A stretch of 64,000 nucleotides of DNA from contig NZ_JAHXRI010000006.1 in assembly GCF_019923725.1 (NCBI RefSeq), positions 935,696 through 999,695 of the forward strand, written 5' to 3'. Below the pieces are notes generated by a model. It worked only from the letters and a program-made list of their open reading frames with translations. It was not told the DNA's origin and did not search any database. Positions 27,375 through 36,819 of this stretch are shown one piece after another; within the stretch, counting starts at the first letter, position 1; the number at the start of each line of letters is the position of its first letter. A program made the position numbers and the translations under genes. Origin of the DNA: Zwartia hollandica. GTDB lineage: Bacteria > Pseudomonadota > Gammaproteobacteria > Burkholderiales > Burkholderiaceae_B.

Positions 27375-28484
27375 CTAAGACAATACCCCAAGGGTCTTGC
27401 GCTTAATCAATTCAAAATCAATTTGCGCGCCAAGTCCTGGACCAGTGGGCGCATGCACCATGCCTTGGGCATCAATTTCAATGTCTTGAAGTAAGCCGTA
27501 TTTCTGGGACTCGGACGGCAATAGCACCTCGAAGAGCTCAGTATTTTGTAGCGCCATGATGACGTGAAGGTTCGCAAAGTTATTGAGTGAGTTCCCGCCA
27601 TGATGCACTTCGTAATTTAAGTGAAATGCTTCTGCTAAGTGCGCAGTCTTCATGAGCGTTGTGATTCCACCTTTGACAGCCACATCGCCACGCAAGAAAT
27701 CCGTCGCACGCTCTTTGATCCAAGGGGCATATGAGTCCAAGCCGCCGGCCGGATACTCAGTTGCCATGATCGGAATGCTTAAGTGTTTTTTTAGCTCGAC
27801 ATAGTTATAGATGTCGGCATCGGCGAGCGGGTCTTCATACCAGTAAAAATCGAGCTCTTCGATGACTTTACCGACACGCAGGGCGGCTGGGTAATCGTAA
27901 CTCCATACGGAGTCGAGCATCAGTACATAGTCATCGCCCACCGCATTGCGAACGGCTTCACATACCTTGATATCTTCGCGCCACACTTGAGGCGGATGGA
28001 TCTTGTAGGCCGCAAGATTTAACGCTTTGTAATGCTGCGCTTCATCTGCATAGGCCTGTGGGCTCGAGAGAACAGCGGAACTGATATAGGCTGGGACATG
28101 ATCACGGTAGGAGCCAAGTAGCTGATGAATTGGCAGATTTGCTACTTTGCCGGCAATATCCCAAAGCGCAACGTCGACTGCTCCGATACAACGTGCAGTC
28201 GTTGTTCTCACGCGCTTCCACATCGCCTTATAGAGTCGTTCACGATCGAGTGGATTTTGTTGCAACAAGATAGGCTTGAGGTAACGAATGAGACTTGCCC
28301 CATCCATGTCTGCCGGAAAAAAAGCAGAACCCAAAAACGCATGGCCTGTAACACCTTGGTCGGTTGTAATGGCCAGCAAGCCAAGCTTGCTGCCCCCCGC
28401 AAAACGACCCGTGTGCGCACCGTAGCTGGTTGAGGGAATGTCGTCCCAGCTAAACAGTGTGAGAGTGACATCTTGAATTTTCAT
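27375..28484 (-). CDS. Enolase superfamily enzyme (mandelate racemase/muconate lactonizing type)
   Basis: A 369-residue enolase-superfamily protein, most likely an acid-sugar dehydratase or racemase. Metal ligands are Asp in LMLDSVWSYD, Glu in YWYEDPLAD and Glu in MATEYPAGG, and a general-base His lies in EVHHGGNS. The Lys of AYKIHP is at the usual position for the second base, without a clear KxK. It lies two bases from a Bug binding-protein gene and shares its operon with a second enolase-family gene. Part of it is duplicated after dnaQ. Substrate unknown. Confidence 0.87.
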   Translation of the reverse strand: MKIQDVTLTLFSWDDIPSTSYGAHTGRFAGGSKLGLLAITTDQGVTGHAFLGSAFFPADMDGASLIRYLKPILLQQNPLDRERLYKAMWKRVRTTTARCIGAVDVALWDIAGKVANLPIHQLLGSYRDHVPAYISSAVLSSPQAYADEAQHYKALNLAAYKIHPPQVWREDIKVCEAVRNAVGDDYVLMLDSVWSYDYPAALRVGKVIEELDFYWYEDPLADADIYNYVELKKHLSIPIMATEYPAGGLDSYAPWIKERATDFLRGDVAVKGGITTLMKTAHLAEAFHLNYEVHHGGNSLNNFANLHVIMALQNTELFEVLLPSESQKYGLLQDIEIDAQGMVHAPTGPGLGAQIDFELIKRKTLGVLS

Positions 28485-28486
28485 CG

Positions 28487-29461
28487 TTACTCAATCCGAA
28501 TATTGGCTTCTTTGATCAGCTTAGACCACTTTGCCACTTCACTTTGCACCAGCTTGCTGAACTCTTCTGGTGTGCTCGCGACGACTTCTACGCCTTGATC
28601 ATTAAAACGCTTGGTCACATCGGGTTCGCGGAATATCTTTACGAGCTCACCGTTTACCTGTTTCACAATAGCTGGCGGTGTTCCTGCTGGCACTTGCATG
28701 CCAAACCAAACGTTTACCTCAAAGCCAGGTACACCTGACTCTGCAACGGTTGGTGTATCTGGCAGTAAGGCTGTGCGCTTGGCTCCACTGACGCCGATCG
28801 CAAGTACTGTTCCGGCACGAACCTGTTGAATCACGTTTGGCACATTGTCAAACAACACATCGATTTCGCCGGCCATCAGCGCCGCGACTGCAGGTGCGCT
28901 GCCCTTGTAAGGGACGTGCGTAAGCTTGACGCCCGTCATGTTCATAAATAGCTCCATCGATAGGTGATTCGAGGAGCCCGAGCCGGTTGAGCCGTAATTG
29001 AGTTTGCCTGGATTAGCACGAGCGTACTCAACGAGCTCTTTCGCACTCTTAATGTTCAGGCCTTTGCGCGTGACCAGAGCGTTTTGTGTCGAGCCCGCCC
29101 AGACCAATGCTTGGAAGTCTTTCAGCGCGTCGTAGGGAAGCTTGTTGCCGTAAAGTCCAGGCAGCGCAGAGAAGGGTAGTGGCGTGATCAAGATGGTATA
29201 GCCATCTGCTGGTGATTTTGCGACATAGCTGTTGCCAATCGTTGTATTACCACCTGGCTTGTTTTCCACCACGACCGATTGACTCCAGACCTTGCCAAGC
29301 TTATCGCTAGAGATGCGTGCGAGTGTGTCGTTAAAGCCACCTGGTGGATAGGGCACAACAATTTTGACGGTTTTGTTTGGATACTGTTGTGCAAAGCCGG
29401 TCGTCACTAGCGCACATGCAAGGGTTGCGCCCAGTAAAAGCTGTTTCAGTAATGCGCTCAT
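28487..29461 (-). CDS. Tripartite tricarboxylate transporter solute-binding protein (Bug family)
   Basis: A 324-residue periplasmic binding protein with a signal peptide ending near TGFAQQYP, followed by IVVPYPPGGFNDTLARI, ENKPGGNTTIG and YGSTGSGSSNHLSMELF, all Bug-family hallmarks. It lies between two enolase-superfamily genes on the same strand with gaps of 2 and 20 bases, so it probably captures the hydroxy acid they degrade. It is a clear paralogue of the binding protein at 1246-2223. Confidence 0.92.
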   Translation of the reverse strand: MSALLKQLLLGATLACALVTTGFAQQYPNKTVKIVVPYPPGGFNDTLARISSDKLGKVWSQSVVVENKPGGNTTIGNSYVAKSPADGYTILITPLPFSALPGLYGNKLPYDALKDFQALVWAGSTQNALVTRKGLNIKSAKELVEYARANPGKLNYGSTGSGSSNHLSMELFMNMTGVKLTHVPYKGSAPAVAALMAGEIDVLFDNVPNVIQQVRAGTVLAIGVSGAKRTALLPDTPTVAESGVPGFEVNVWFGMQVPAGTPPAIVKQVNGELVKIFREPDVTKRFNDQGVEVVASTPEEFSKLVQSEVAKWSKLIKEANIRIE

Positions 29462-29481
29462 CTATATCTCCGTTGGAATGT

Positions 29482-30642
29482 TTAAAACTTCACTACATAG
29501 CCAGGACCATCAATTAATGGGTACTTTGCAAAGATCGATTCGTCTACTTCAATGCCTATTCCGGGTTTATCGAGCGGTTCGACGCAACCGTCTTTGCCGA
29601 TCTCAAAACTCACACCGAACATATCGCGTAGCGGGTTGTAGTGCGACACGCATGCTTCAAAATATTGCGTATTCTCAATCGCTGAGGCGAAATGAATCGT
29701 TGCTGCATGATTCAGGCCTGTCGCCGAACTGTGTGTGTTCATAGGGATGCGGTGTGCGGAAGCGAGCGCCGCAATCGCTAAGCCCTCCGTGATGCCACCG
29801 CATTTGGATAAGTCTGGTTGCCAGATTCGAACGGAGCCCGCTTCGAGCAGCTGTGCAAACTCAAAACGTGTGTAGTGGTTTTCACCAGCGGCGATGGGGA
29901 CGAGCGATGTGATTTTGGCTGCTTCGCGATAAGAGGCGAAGTCGCTGCAGGCGAAGGGTTCCTCAAGCCAGCCAGCCTTGATCTCGGCGAGCACAGGTAA
30001 GACACGCCGCACATCTGCGATGGTATAGGCCGTATTCGCGTCGGTCAGAATATCGATGTCGTCACCGAGCACCTTGCGCACATGTAATACGCGCTCAATG
30101 TCTTTTGCAGCCGTGTCGCCAAGGCGTAGCTTTACGGCTTTATAACCACGCGCAACGTATTCTTGCGCTTCTTCGGCGAGCGACTCTTTGGGCTGATAGC
30201 CGAGCGAGATGCCGCCCGCATAGGCCGGTAGGCGACGCTTGCTGCCACCAAGCAATTCATACAGCGGCATATTCGCGGCCTTACCGCGAATGTCCCAAAG
30301 CGCCATATCGATACCGGCTAAGCCGAGTGAGGCGCCCGAACCTACACCGTGGCTAGATAGCTGCATGCGATGTACGCGCTTCCAAACGCCTATGCAATCT
30401 GTGGCTTGCATACCGATTAGCATCGGCGCGAGGGTGTTGTGGATCAGACTGACGACGGCCCCTGGGCTGCGTCCTGGATGTGCCTCACCATAGCCAGTGA
30501 TGCCCTCGGAGGTTTCGACCTTAACGATGATGGCGTCACGCTTTGTGGTGCTGCCGATGCCCATCGTCACCGTTTTGCCTTGATCGAGGCGAAAGGACAA
30601 TGGAATAGCGGTAATCGCGGTAATTTTCACGGCTCGTCTCAA
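29482..30642 (-). CDS. Enolase superfamily enzyme, second copy (mandelate racemase type)
   Basis: A 386-residue mandelate-racemase-group enzyme, only distantly related to the one at 27375-28484. A base pair is offered by KAVKLRLGD; metal ligands are Asp in DILTDANTAYT, Glu in WLEEPFACSD and Glu in AAGENHYTRFE; the late His is in MNTHSSATGLNHAA. The start is TTG at 30642 or more likely GTG at 30630 (VKITAIT), neither with a strong ribosome site. It seems to be the first gene of a three-gene catabolic operon with the Bug protein. Confidence 0.86.
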   Translation of the reverse strand: MRRAVKITAITAIPLSFRLDQGKTVTMGIGSTTKRDAIIVKVETSEGITGYGEAHPGRSPGAVVSLIHNTLAPMLIGMQATDCIGVWKRVHRMQLSSHGVGSGASLGLAGIDMALWDIRGKAANMPLYELLGGSKRRLPAYAGGISLGYQPKESLAEEAQEYVARGYKAVKLRLGDTAAKDIERVLHVRKVLGDDIDILTDANTAYTIADVRRVLPVLAEIKAGWLEEPFACSDFASYREAAKITSLVPIAAGENHYTRFEFAQLLEAGSVRIWQPDLSKCGGITEGLAIAALASAHRIPMNTHSSATGLNHAATIHFASAIENTQYFEACVSHYNPLRDMFGVSFEIGKDGCVEPLDKPGIGIEVDESIFAKYPLIDGPGYVVKF

Positions 30643-30853
30643 ATAGGTGTTGTTTGGGTTGAATTATGGCTGATTTTTCTTGTAATGGCATGCCTGAGAC
30701 TGCGTTCGCTGTCCTGAATGCGAGTACTTTGTAGACGGTACTTTGTAAATGTTTGTAATAGTTAAGACCTCTATCTTGTGTTTGGTACTTGGTTCGTTCA
30801 GAGTAGAAGCTTCAGAAAATCATCTCTGAAATTTATTTTGAGAAGGGATTGTG

Positions 30854-31450
30854 ATGGTTGTTTTGCGCAGGCATGAGCAGTATGCGACAAAGGCTGATTT
30901 TAGAGTGCTTAGTCATGGAGTGAAGACACAGCTCGATCAGCTTGAGGGAAAGACCGATCGTTTAGAAACAAAGGCCGATCGCCTGGAGGAGAAGACGGAT
31001 CGACTAGAGGCCAATACTAGCCGTCTTGAGATGAAGACAGATCGTCTCGAAGCGAAAGTCGATCATCTTGATGAGAAGGTCGACCACCTGGAAGTGAAGG
31101 TGGGTCACCTAGAAGTGGAGGTGGGTCATCTAGATGTGAAGGTGGGTCAACTAGACGTCAAGGTGGGTCATCTAGACGAGAAAGTGGGCCAACTAGACTT
31201 GAAGGTTGGTCACCTCGGGGATAGAATTTCTCAGTTTGAAGTCAAAGTGACATCTGACCTTGCCGACCTCAAGGACGCGATGACGACCAACGCGGATGAA
31301 TGTAAAAGTGAAATTTCAAAATTACGCGCTGATGTTGCGGTTCTAACCAATTCACATAAGTACGTTCTTTGGATTGGGGGCGGGCTCGCCACGATGTGCA
31401 TGAGTGTCTTTGGCTTGTGTATTTCAATACTCTTGCCGTCACTTAGGTAG
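30854..31450 (+). CDS. Heptad-repeat coiled-coil protein with C-terminal membrane anchor
   Basis: A 198-residue protein starting at ATG 30854 after AGAAGGG. Residues about 27-127 are an almost perfect run of seven-residue units of the type KxDRLEx, drifting to KVGHLDx, which predicts a long continuous coiled coil. A single C-terminal hydrophobic helix (VLWIGGGLATMCMSVF) gives a tail anchor. The layout resembles DUF1640-type and similar small coiled-coil membrane proteins. No enzymatic residues are seen. It stands alone between an enolase-family operon and a small membrane protein. Function unknown; a spacer, scaffold or surface role is possible. Confidence 0.75.
   Translation: MVVLRRHEQYATKADFRVLSHGVKTQLDQLEGKTDRLETKADRLEEKTDRLEANTSRLEMKTDRLEAKVDHLDEKVDHLEVKVGHLEVEVGHLDVKVGQLDVKVGHLDEKVGQLDLKVGHLGDRISQFEVKVTSDLADLKDAMTTNADECKSEISKLRADVAVLTNSHKYVLWIGGGLATMCMSVFGLCISILLPSLR
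30940..31215 (+). repeat. Tandem 21-base repeats encoding heptads
   Basis: About thirteen tandem 21-base units inside the coiled-coil gene, with cores such as GAAGGTGGGTCA and CTAGA. Later units are more alike than earlier ones, as expected if copy number changes by slippage or unequal crossing-over. Confidence 0.7.
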
Positions 31451-31542
31451 TAGCCCGCTTCGGAGCGGCAGACAAGCGGCTATTGCAAGATGCCAACTAT
31501 TAACTCTTTGCCCAATGTAAGACTTAAATTAATGGAGCGCTT

Positions 31543-32034
31543 GTGAAAAATATGCTGCCCAAAGTTTGGCGACCTGATTTGACCGCATTGTTTCCGGTCA
31601 ATCCATCTATCTCAAGCGGTCCAGCCTTAGCTTGGTGGATTGCAGTGTTATACCTGTGCCTCATCACAGTGCGAAGTCTTATACACATGCTTGCTCCCGA
31701 TGGTGGTGCACAAAGTATTGCGACCATAGACCTATCGGTTGCTGGTGGTGCAAATATTATTGCAATATTCGGGCAATGGGGCGCTATCCAGCTGCTGTTG
31801 GCGGTGCTGCTATGGGTACTTTTGTTGCGTTACCGAGGACTCGTACCGCTTGTGCTTCTTGTTTTTATCCTTGAGCCGCCTCTGCGGGCTCTCGCAGGCC
31901 ATCTAAAACCAGTCGTCACCGAGGGGGTTGCTCCGGGTGAAGCGTTGAACTGGGTAATGGTGCCAATACTTGTCGCAGTTTTTTTACTTTCCTTGTGCCC
32001 CGCGCAACGACAGTCTACAAGCGAGGATTCGTAA
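31543..32034 (+). CDS. Small predicted membrane protein
   Basis: A 163-residue protein with three or four hydrophobic segments (LAWWIAVLYLCLITVRSL, LLLAVLLWVLLL, LVPLVLLVFIL and a C-terminal LVAVFLLSL). No enzymatic motif is recognised. Part of the gene (about 31796-31840) has a degraded copy at 25989-26034 in the dnaQ-downstream mosaic. It ends 120 bases before the split tRNA-Val gene. Unknown function. Confidence 0.6.
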   Translation: MKNMLPKVWRPDLTALFPVNPSISSGPALAWWIAVLYLCLITVRSLIHMLAPDGGAQSIATIDLSVAGGANIIAIFGQWGAIQLLLAVLLWVLLLRYRGLVPLVLLVFILEPPLRALAGHLKPVVTEGVAPGEALNWVMVPILVAVFLLSLCPAQRQSTSEDS

Positions 32035-32067
32035 GTTCGACCAAGAGCGGTCGTGACCAGTCTTCGA

Positions 32068-32095
32068 TTGGATCAAAGGCTTGAGTGTGTATAAT
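32068..32095 (+). promoter_or_regulatory. Promoter of the tRNA-Val gene
   Basis: A sigma70-like promoter: TTGGAT at 32068-32073, 16-base spacer and a perfect TATAAT at 32090-32095, located about 58 bases before the tRNA 5' end. Confidence 0.6.
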
Positions 32096-32153
32096 TTGCC
32101 CCTTGGATTAACTCCAAGACTCCAATCCCGCCGCAATATGTGCGCGTCAGATT

Positions 32154-32190
32154 GGGCGGTTAGCTCAGTGGTAGAGCACTGCCTTCACAC
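32154..32190 (+). pseudogene. tRNA-Val(CAC) 5' half, split in the anticodon arm
   Basis: Acceptor strand GGGCGGT, D-arm TAGCTCAGTGGTAGAGC and anticodon stem-loop start ACTGCCTTCACAC (anticodon CAC) are intact. After 32190 the sequence becomes AT-rich and no longer tRNA-like. The matching 3' halves (GGCAG stem, T-arm, ACCGCCC ACCA) are found 15-30 kb downstream. A promoter lies upstream. Read as the left junction of mobile DNA inserted at the CTTCACAC core. Confidence 0.85.
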
Positions 32191-32453
32191 TGCTTAATTG
32201 CCGAGTTTTTTGTGTCAAAAAAGTTGAGAAATTTCTTTTTAAATTCAAGCACTTGCAACGTAAAGTTAAAGTGATTTAAGAAGAAAAAAGTAGTAAAGTC
32301 CAACTATACTACTCGTCATAGATTTTTCTATGTCTTTTCTTAGATTTTGGGTACGCAAAAGTAGGTAGTTTTGAATGTGTCGGTGATAGTTAAGTCACTG
32401 AAGCAGTAGAGTAAAAAGCTTGGTACGTCAAAGTAGTAAGCAGCAAAGAATCT
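32191..32453. other. AT-rich left end of mobile array, no gene
   Basis: No coding potential. Contains AACTATACTACT at about 32302-32313 and TCGGTGATAGTT near 32379, both shared with the repeat blocks before the 3' tRNA copies at 47299 and 49936. It is probably an older, diverged copy of the same element end. Confidence 0.5.
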
Positions 32454-32528
32454 GGGTCGTTAACTCAGCGGTAGAGTGCCACCTTCACACGGTGGAAGCC
32501 AGTGGTTCGATCCCACTACGACCCACCA
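32454..32528 (+). tRNA. tRNA-Val(CAC), complete, inside the mobile array
   Basis: A full 75-nt cloverleaf: acceptor GGGTCGT/ACGACCC, D-arm ACTC...GAGT, anticodon stem CCACC/GGTGG with loop TTCACAC (anticodon CAC), T-arm AGTGG/CCACT with loop TTCGATC, encoded CCA. It differs in every stem from the split tRNA-Val 300 bases upstream and is followed by a terminator. It probably supplies the tRNA lost when the resident gene was split. The loop carries the same CTTCACAC core. Confidence 0.9.
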
Positions 32529-32539
32529 GATCAAAAAAG

Positions 32540-32568
32540 CACTGATGAACTCAGTGCTTTTTTTTGTT
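32540..32568 (+). terminator. Rho-independent terminator after tRNA-Val
   Basis: Stem GCACTGA/TCAGTGC with a five-base loop followed by eight T, starting 12 bases after the tRNA CCA. Confidence 0.85.
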
Positions 32569-32608
32569 CCAAGCGCTAGCAACTCGCTTGAAAAAACGTA
32601 TAAATTTT

Positions 32609-32690
32609 TAAGCCCTACAAGCAATAAATCCGCTGCCCAGCTACTCAGCCCAGCCCTCATGCGTAAAAGTGCGCTGTAGGGCTTTTTTGA
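32609..32690. terminator. Long-loop hairpin with T run
   Basis: AAGCCCTACA at about 32609 pairs with TGTAGGGCTT near 32676, followed by six T, with a roughly 55-base loop. No gene lies between the tRNA and the IS21 element. Confidence 0.4.
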
Positions 32691-32885
32691 TGCCCGCACG
32701 CTTTGCCCGATTGGGTCCTGCGTCCATAAAAAATTGGGCTACGAAAAATTATGGTGAAGTACTTTTCAATTCAGGGTGGTGATTTCTACTCGGTACCCAC
32801 CACCCTAAGCGCTATTCTGTTGAGAATCACTTAAAACTGACCCAGAGTTTTCATCTAAAACTGACCCACCCTGTTACTGCATAAA

Positions 32886-33698
32886 TTACAGTGTTTCTGT
32901 GGATAAGTTAAGTTTTTTCGTATCTGAATCCCCCTCTTTGTTTGATTTTCTGTTGGTCTGTTTTTTACTGGACTCACTTTGTTTGAAGCGCCAGGATTCG
33001 TTTCCGGTTTCAACGATATGGCAGTGATGCGTGAGTCGATCTAGTAGTGCAGTTGTCATCTTTGCGTCACCAAACACCTTGGGCCATTCTGCAAAGCTCA
33101 AGTTTGTTGTGATCGCCACGCTCGTATGTTCATATAGTTTCGATAACAGATGGAATAAAAGTGCACCGCCTGCCTGACTGAATGGTAGGTAACCCAGCTC
33201 ATCCAGAATAACCAAGTCTGCATAGACCAGGCGATGGGCAATCTGCCCCTGTTTTCCCGCTGCTTTTTCTAGCTCGAGAGCGTTGACTAATTCGATCGTA
33301 GAGAAGAACCTGACTCGTTTATCGTGTTGACTGATTGCATCGATACCGAGCGCCGTAGCTAGATGCGTTTTACCTGTGCCAGGACCACCAATAAATACTA
33401 GATTATGTGCGGCATCTAGAAACGACAGCGTACGCAACTCGGCCATCAATGATTCATCGACTTGCGCTTCACTGAATGTAAATCCGTTGAAGTCTCGATG
33501 AGCCGGGAATCTTGCTGCTTTCATTTGATAGGCTACCGAGCGAACCTCTCTTTCTGCCGTCTCTGACTTAATAAGCTGCATCATGAGTTGCTCTGGATCG
33601 AAGTCAGCGACTCGATTGTGCGCTGTTAGCTCAGGCCAGCTATGGGCCATGCCGTGGAGCTTGAGTGACTTCAGATGACGAATGATTTCATGGGACAT
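32886..33698 (-). CDS. istB: IS21 helper ATPase IstB
   Basis: A 270-residue AAA+ ATPase that assists IstA in target selection. Walker [16 protein letters not shown] and Walker [14 protein letters not shown] are intact. The ATG at 33698 overlaps the end of istA and follows AGAGGTC; a longer frame to 33734 is less likely. The gene is full length, so the element may be active. Confidence 0.95.
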   Translation of the reverse strand: MSHEIIRHLKSLKLHGMAHSWPELTAHNRVADFDPEQLMMQLIKSETAEREVRSVAYQMKAARFPAHRDFNGFTFSEAQVDESLMAELRTLSFLDAAHNLVFIGGPGTGKTHLATALGIDAISQHDKRVRFFSTIELVNALELEKAAGKQGQIAHRLVYADLVILDELGYLPFSQAGGALLFHLLSKLYEHTSVAITTNLSFAEWPKVFGDAKMTTALLDRLTHHCHIVETGNESWRFKQSESSKKQTNRKSNKEGDSDTKKLNLSTETL

Positions 33699-35208
33699 GA
33701 TTGACCTCTGTTGGAATGTTACGCAGCGTTTCATAGCGAGAGACGTTCGCTAAGGGCTCTACTCTGAGGTTCAGTGGAGACACCAGAACGGTTTCAGGCG
33801 TGACGGGATTTTTAAGACGTCCCAGAACATTGAGTACGTGTTCTCCACTTGGGTGTCCAGACTCAAGCGCAATCTCTACCGCTACAAGCACCTCTTCGAT
33901 ACCGTGCACCGGTATGGCAGATAAAACTTGCGCCATCACCCGATCTCCACCCGGATGGCGAAGAAGGTGGCGTTGAAGACTCAACAACGAGTCGGGCATA
34001 GTCATGAACGGTGCGCCGTTGCGTAAAGCACCAGGTTTGCGCTCAATGAGCGGGATGTAATGCTCCCAGTTATAGATCGTTACGTACCGATCAAACTGAC
34101 GTACATGGCGGGCAATCTCCTGATCATCGGCAACAAGCACTAATTCCGCAGGGTAGATATGCAAGCTGACTACGCGATGGGCAAACGGTGTCGGTACGCT
34201 GTACCTATTGCGCTCAAAGTGGATCAAGCTCGTCGATGAGACTCTTATTGGTTGCTCGACATAACCATCAAAGGGCCTAGGGCACGGCATCATTTGCTGC
34301 TGCTCATCTTGCAGCACATCAGCAATCGTCATCGTTGGCCATTGCGGATGCATCATCTCAGTCCATGCCGTTCGACAACGTTCAGAGACCCACGCATTGA
34401 CTTGCTCGAGTGAGTCCCATCGTTGGTTACCAACCTCTACCCAGATCTGACGTCGACGATCCTGAACATTCTTCTCAACGATGCCTTTCTCCCAACCAGA
34501 GGCTACATTACAGAAGTCAGGCTCAAAGAGATAATGGCCACACATTGCTTCGAAGCGTGCATTGACCTTGCGCCCCTTACCTCGGAGCACCTTGTCGACG
34601 GCTGTCTTCATGTTGTCGTAGATGCCTCGTCGTGGCACTCCACCAAACGCGATAAATGAGCGAGTGTGAGCATCAAATAGCATCTCATGGCTCTGCGTAA
34701 AGTACGCCACCATCCAGAAGGCACGCGACGAGGCAAGTTTGCAATGCGAGACTTCCAGCCGTCGCCGTAAACCCGCGATCCAGACGTACTCACAGCTCCA
34801 GTCAAACTGGAAAGCTTCGCCATGAGCAAAGAACATTGGTACGAACGCTTTACGGTCTGGCGCATCCGTGATCTCTTGGCGTAACTTACGCACCCAGGTG
34901 GCTAGACGCACGTAGCTGCCTGCATAACCTTGGGTTTTGAGCTCGTTAAACATCACCTTGGCCGTGCGCCTTTCTTTCTTGGCGCGGTGACTATCCGCTT
35001 TTAGCCACTGCCGAATCTGCTCAAAGTGTGGTTCAACGATGCTTTTAATCGGTCGAACCGGATACTGCGGCTCCACCATATCTGGTTGTCGTAACCATTG
35101 CCGAATGGTATTTCGGGATAAATTGGTGCGACGCGCAATCTCTCGGATCGAGAGCTTCTCGCGCAAGTGCATCCGCCTAATTTTAGCTAGCATGCCCACT
35201 GTGATCAC
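33688..35208 (-). CDS. istA: IS21 transposase IstA
   Basis: A 506-residue transposase: N-terminal helix-turn-helix ([21 protein letters not shown]), then a DDE integrase core with Asp in FQFDWSCEY, Asp in [11 protein letters not shown] and Glu in [10 protein letters not shown], and a C-terminal beta-barrel region. Overlaps istB by 11 bases. Appears complete. Confidence 0.95.
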   Translation of the reverse strand: MITVGMLAKIRRMHLREKLSIREIARRTNLSRNTIRQWLRQPDMVEPQYPVRPIKSIVEPHFEQIRQWLKADSHRAKKERRTAKVMFNELKTQGYAGSYVRLATWVRKLRQEITDAPDRKAFVPMFFAHGEAFQFDWSCEYVWIAGLRRRLEVSHCKLASSRAFWMVAYFTQSHEMLFDAHTRSFIAFGGVPRRGIYDNMKTAVDKVLRGKGRKVNARFEAMCGHYLFEPDFCNVASGWEKGIVEKNVQDRRRQIWVEVGNQRWDSLEQVNAWVSERCRTAWTEMMHPQWPTMTIADVLQDEQQQMMPCPRPFDGYVEQPIRVSSTSLIHFERNRYSVPTPFAHRVVSLHIYPAELVLVADDQEIARHVRQFDRYVTIYNWEHYIPLIERKPGALRNGAPFMTMPDSLLSLQRHLLRHPGGDRVMAQVLSAIPVHGIEEVLVAVEIALESGHPSGEHVLNVLGRLKNPVTPETVLVSPLNLRVEPLANVSRYETLRNIPTEVNHVP

Positions 35209-35313
35209 TCCAAATTCTCCTGCTCATTCCTTGAGCAGGACATTCAATCACATGGGTCAATTTTGGGTGAAAACTATTGCTCTAAGTGGGTCAGTTTTGG
35301 GCGATCGCCAACA

Positions 35314-36819
35314 GACCTGGGCCTCAATCAGAGCCTGCGCACGAGCATCTTGTAGGTCGCAAAGGGCGAATGTCCGTTTGCCAATGGCTTTATACAGTTT
35401 TGCCATATCAGAGATATTGCCTTCACCATCGGCATTCACGATGCAGACACCAAGCGCCTCGATTGAAGAATAGGTCTCGGGCTTCAGTTCTGCGAGTCTC
35501 CGGCATGCAGCTGGGAACGAATCGGATTCTGTCGCTCCTTCAGCTATTAGAACTCGTCGTGCGAGCAGCCCTTCGCAGAATCTTTGCCGAAAATCTTGCC
35601 GATACCGTTTCAACTTCACACTGTCTGGGAGTGCAACCTCCGCCTGAAGAAGTTTGCCGGCTGCGTTGCGCGACAGAACAATCGTCTCAGTCAGCGCAAA
35701 CTCTTCGAGCACATAGGGCGAGTGTGAGGTGAACAGCGTTTGTGAGGCCAGCTTGCGGACCTCATGGATGATAGTTTTCTGCGCGTAAGGCGGGATGGCC
35801 GTCTCCGGCTCCTCCATTGCGAAGATGACGTTCTGCTTATCTTCGGCAATCTGAGACAACATAGCAAGGACCAGCATGTTGATCGTTCCTGTTCCTTGAC
35901 GATAGAAGGGGGCGGCATGGTCACCTTCACCTGTTGCAATGAACGCGGTGATGACTTTTCGTAAATGTTCACGGGTCAGATTTGAGACTTTTAGATGAGG
36001 CTCTACTCCCCACTCTTTTGGAACGTACTTCTTCAACGCTGTGTTGATGCTCTTAAGCACACCTGATATGCCTAGTGCTGGGTCTTCAGCTACCGAGAAT
36101 GACGCCAGGTTCTCTATTGCACCCTCCCACATCTGCGGACGTACTTCCTTCAGGCGCAGGATGATGTCGAGCAGGCTTCCTCGTTCAAGACTTAGCGCAC
36201 GTGAACCGGTGCGCACTGAGCGTAAATAGAGGAAGCCACAGACCTGCTTATCCTTCTTGTTAAATGACACAGGCGAACCGCCGGTAATCGTACGTGCGTA
36301 GTAAGTCTTTCCTTCAAAATCGTCTTCCTCTGGGTCATAGTGGCCCAAGAACGCGACACGCAGGGCATGCGTTATGTTTGCAGCGTCCACACCTTCCGGT
36401 GCAGCATCGCTGTAAAGTTTTTTCTGTTTCGAGTCCCAAAACTCGACATAGTCGCCAAACCGCGCCTGCTGCTCCCCCGTTAGGTCAATGATCGTCACTT
36501 CAATTTTGATCGTTAGGGCTTCCTTGCCTGTAGCCTCTCCTTTTGCGCCTTCGGCGCCAGGTGCACCTAGCGCGTCAACTGCGACGATAGGCTGGGCAGC
36601 CCCTACGTTTTTGGTGTGGTACTGCCCTCGATAGAAGTCATGCTCGTCAATTGGGGGAGTGCGATTCAGCCTGTCTGGACCAAGTGTCAGGTCCAAGGCT
36701 TCCAAAACTGTCGTCTTCCCCGTATTGTTATCACCGAGCAGAACGGCATGCTGGGAGAAAAAGAGGGAAGCCTCTTTGACGCCTCGGAAGTTCTGGATAT
36801 GAATGTGTGCGACCTGCAT
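35314..36819 (-). pseudogene. OLD-family ATP-dependent nuclease, 3' end cut by IS21
   Basis: About 500 residues remain. An SMC-like ATPase head is formed by Walker A GDNNTGKTTVLEAL and the late MEEPETAIPPYAQKT (Walker B region), and a Toprim nuclease domain by LIAEGATESDSFPAACRRL and CIVNADGEGNISD. The frame then runs into the IS21 end, so the C-terminus is lost. OLD-family nucleases are anti-phage proteins, alone or with a UvrD-like partner (as in Gabija). No helicase is next to it, so this may be the remnant of a defence system. Confidence 0.8.

Larger units (their letters stand above)
32818..35313 (-). mobile_element. IS21-family insertion sequence
   Basis: Contains istA and istB in the typical overlapping order. 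Ends match as inverted repeats: TGTTGAGAATCACTTAAAAC at 32818 and, on the other strand from 35313, TGTTGGCGATCGCCCAAAAC, each followed by ACTGACCCA. A second internal ACTGACCCA copy lies near each end, as usual for IS21 transposase binding. No target duplication is seen (CTATTC on the left, GACCTG on the right), so flanking DNA was probably rearranged after insertion. The right end cuts into an OLD-family nuclease gene. Confidence 0.92.

Noticed and set aside
30940..31215. CRISPR-like array suggested by regular short repeats
   Set aside because: The 21-base units are in frame, have no spacers and encode coiled-coil heptads.
32818..35313. Target-site duplication around the IS21 element
   Set aside because: The bases outside the two ends (CTATTC and GACCTG) do not match at any usual length.
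35314..36819. A complete Gabija defence system
   Set aside because: The nuclease is truncated and no UvrD-type helicase gene is next to it.
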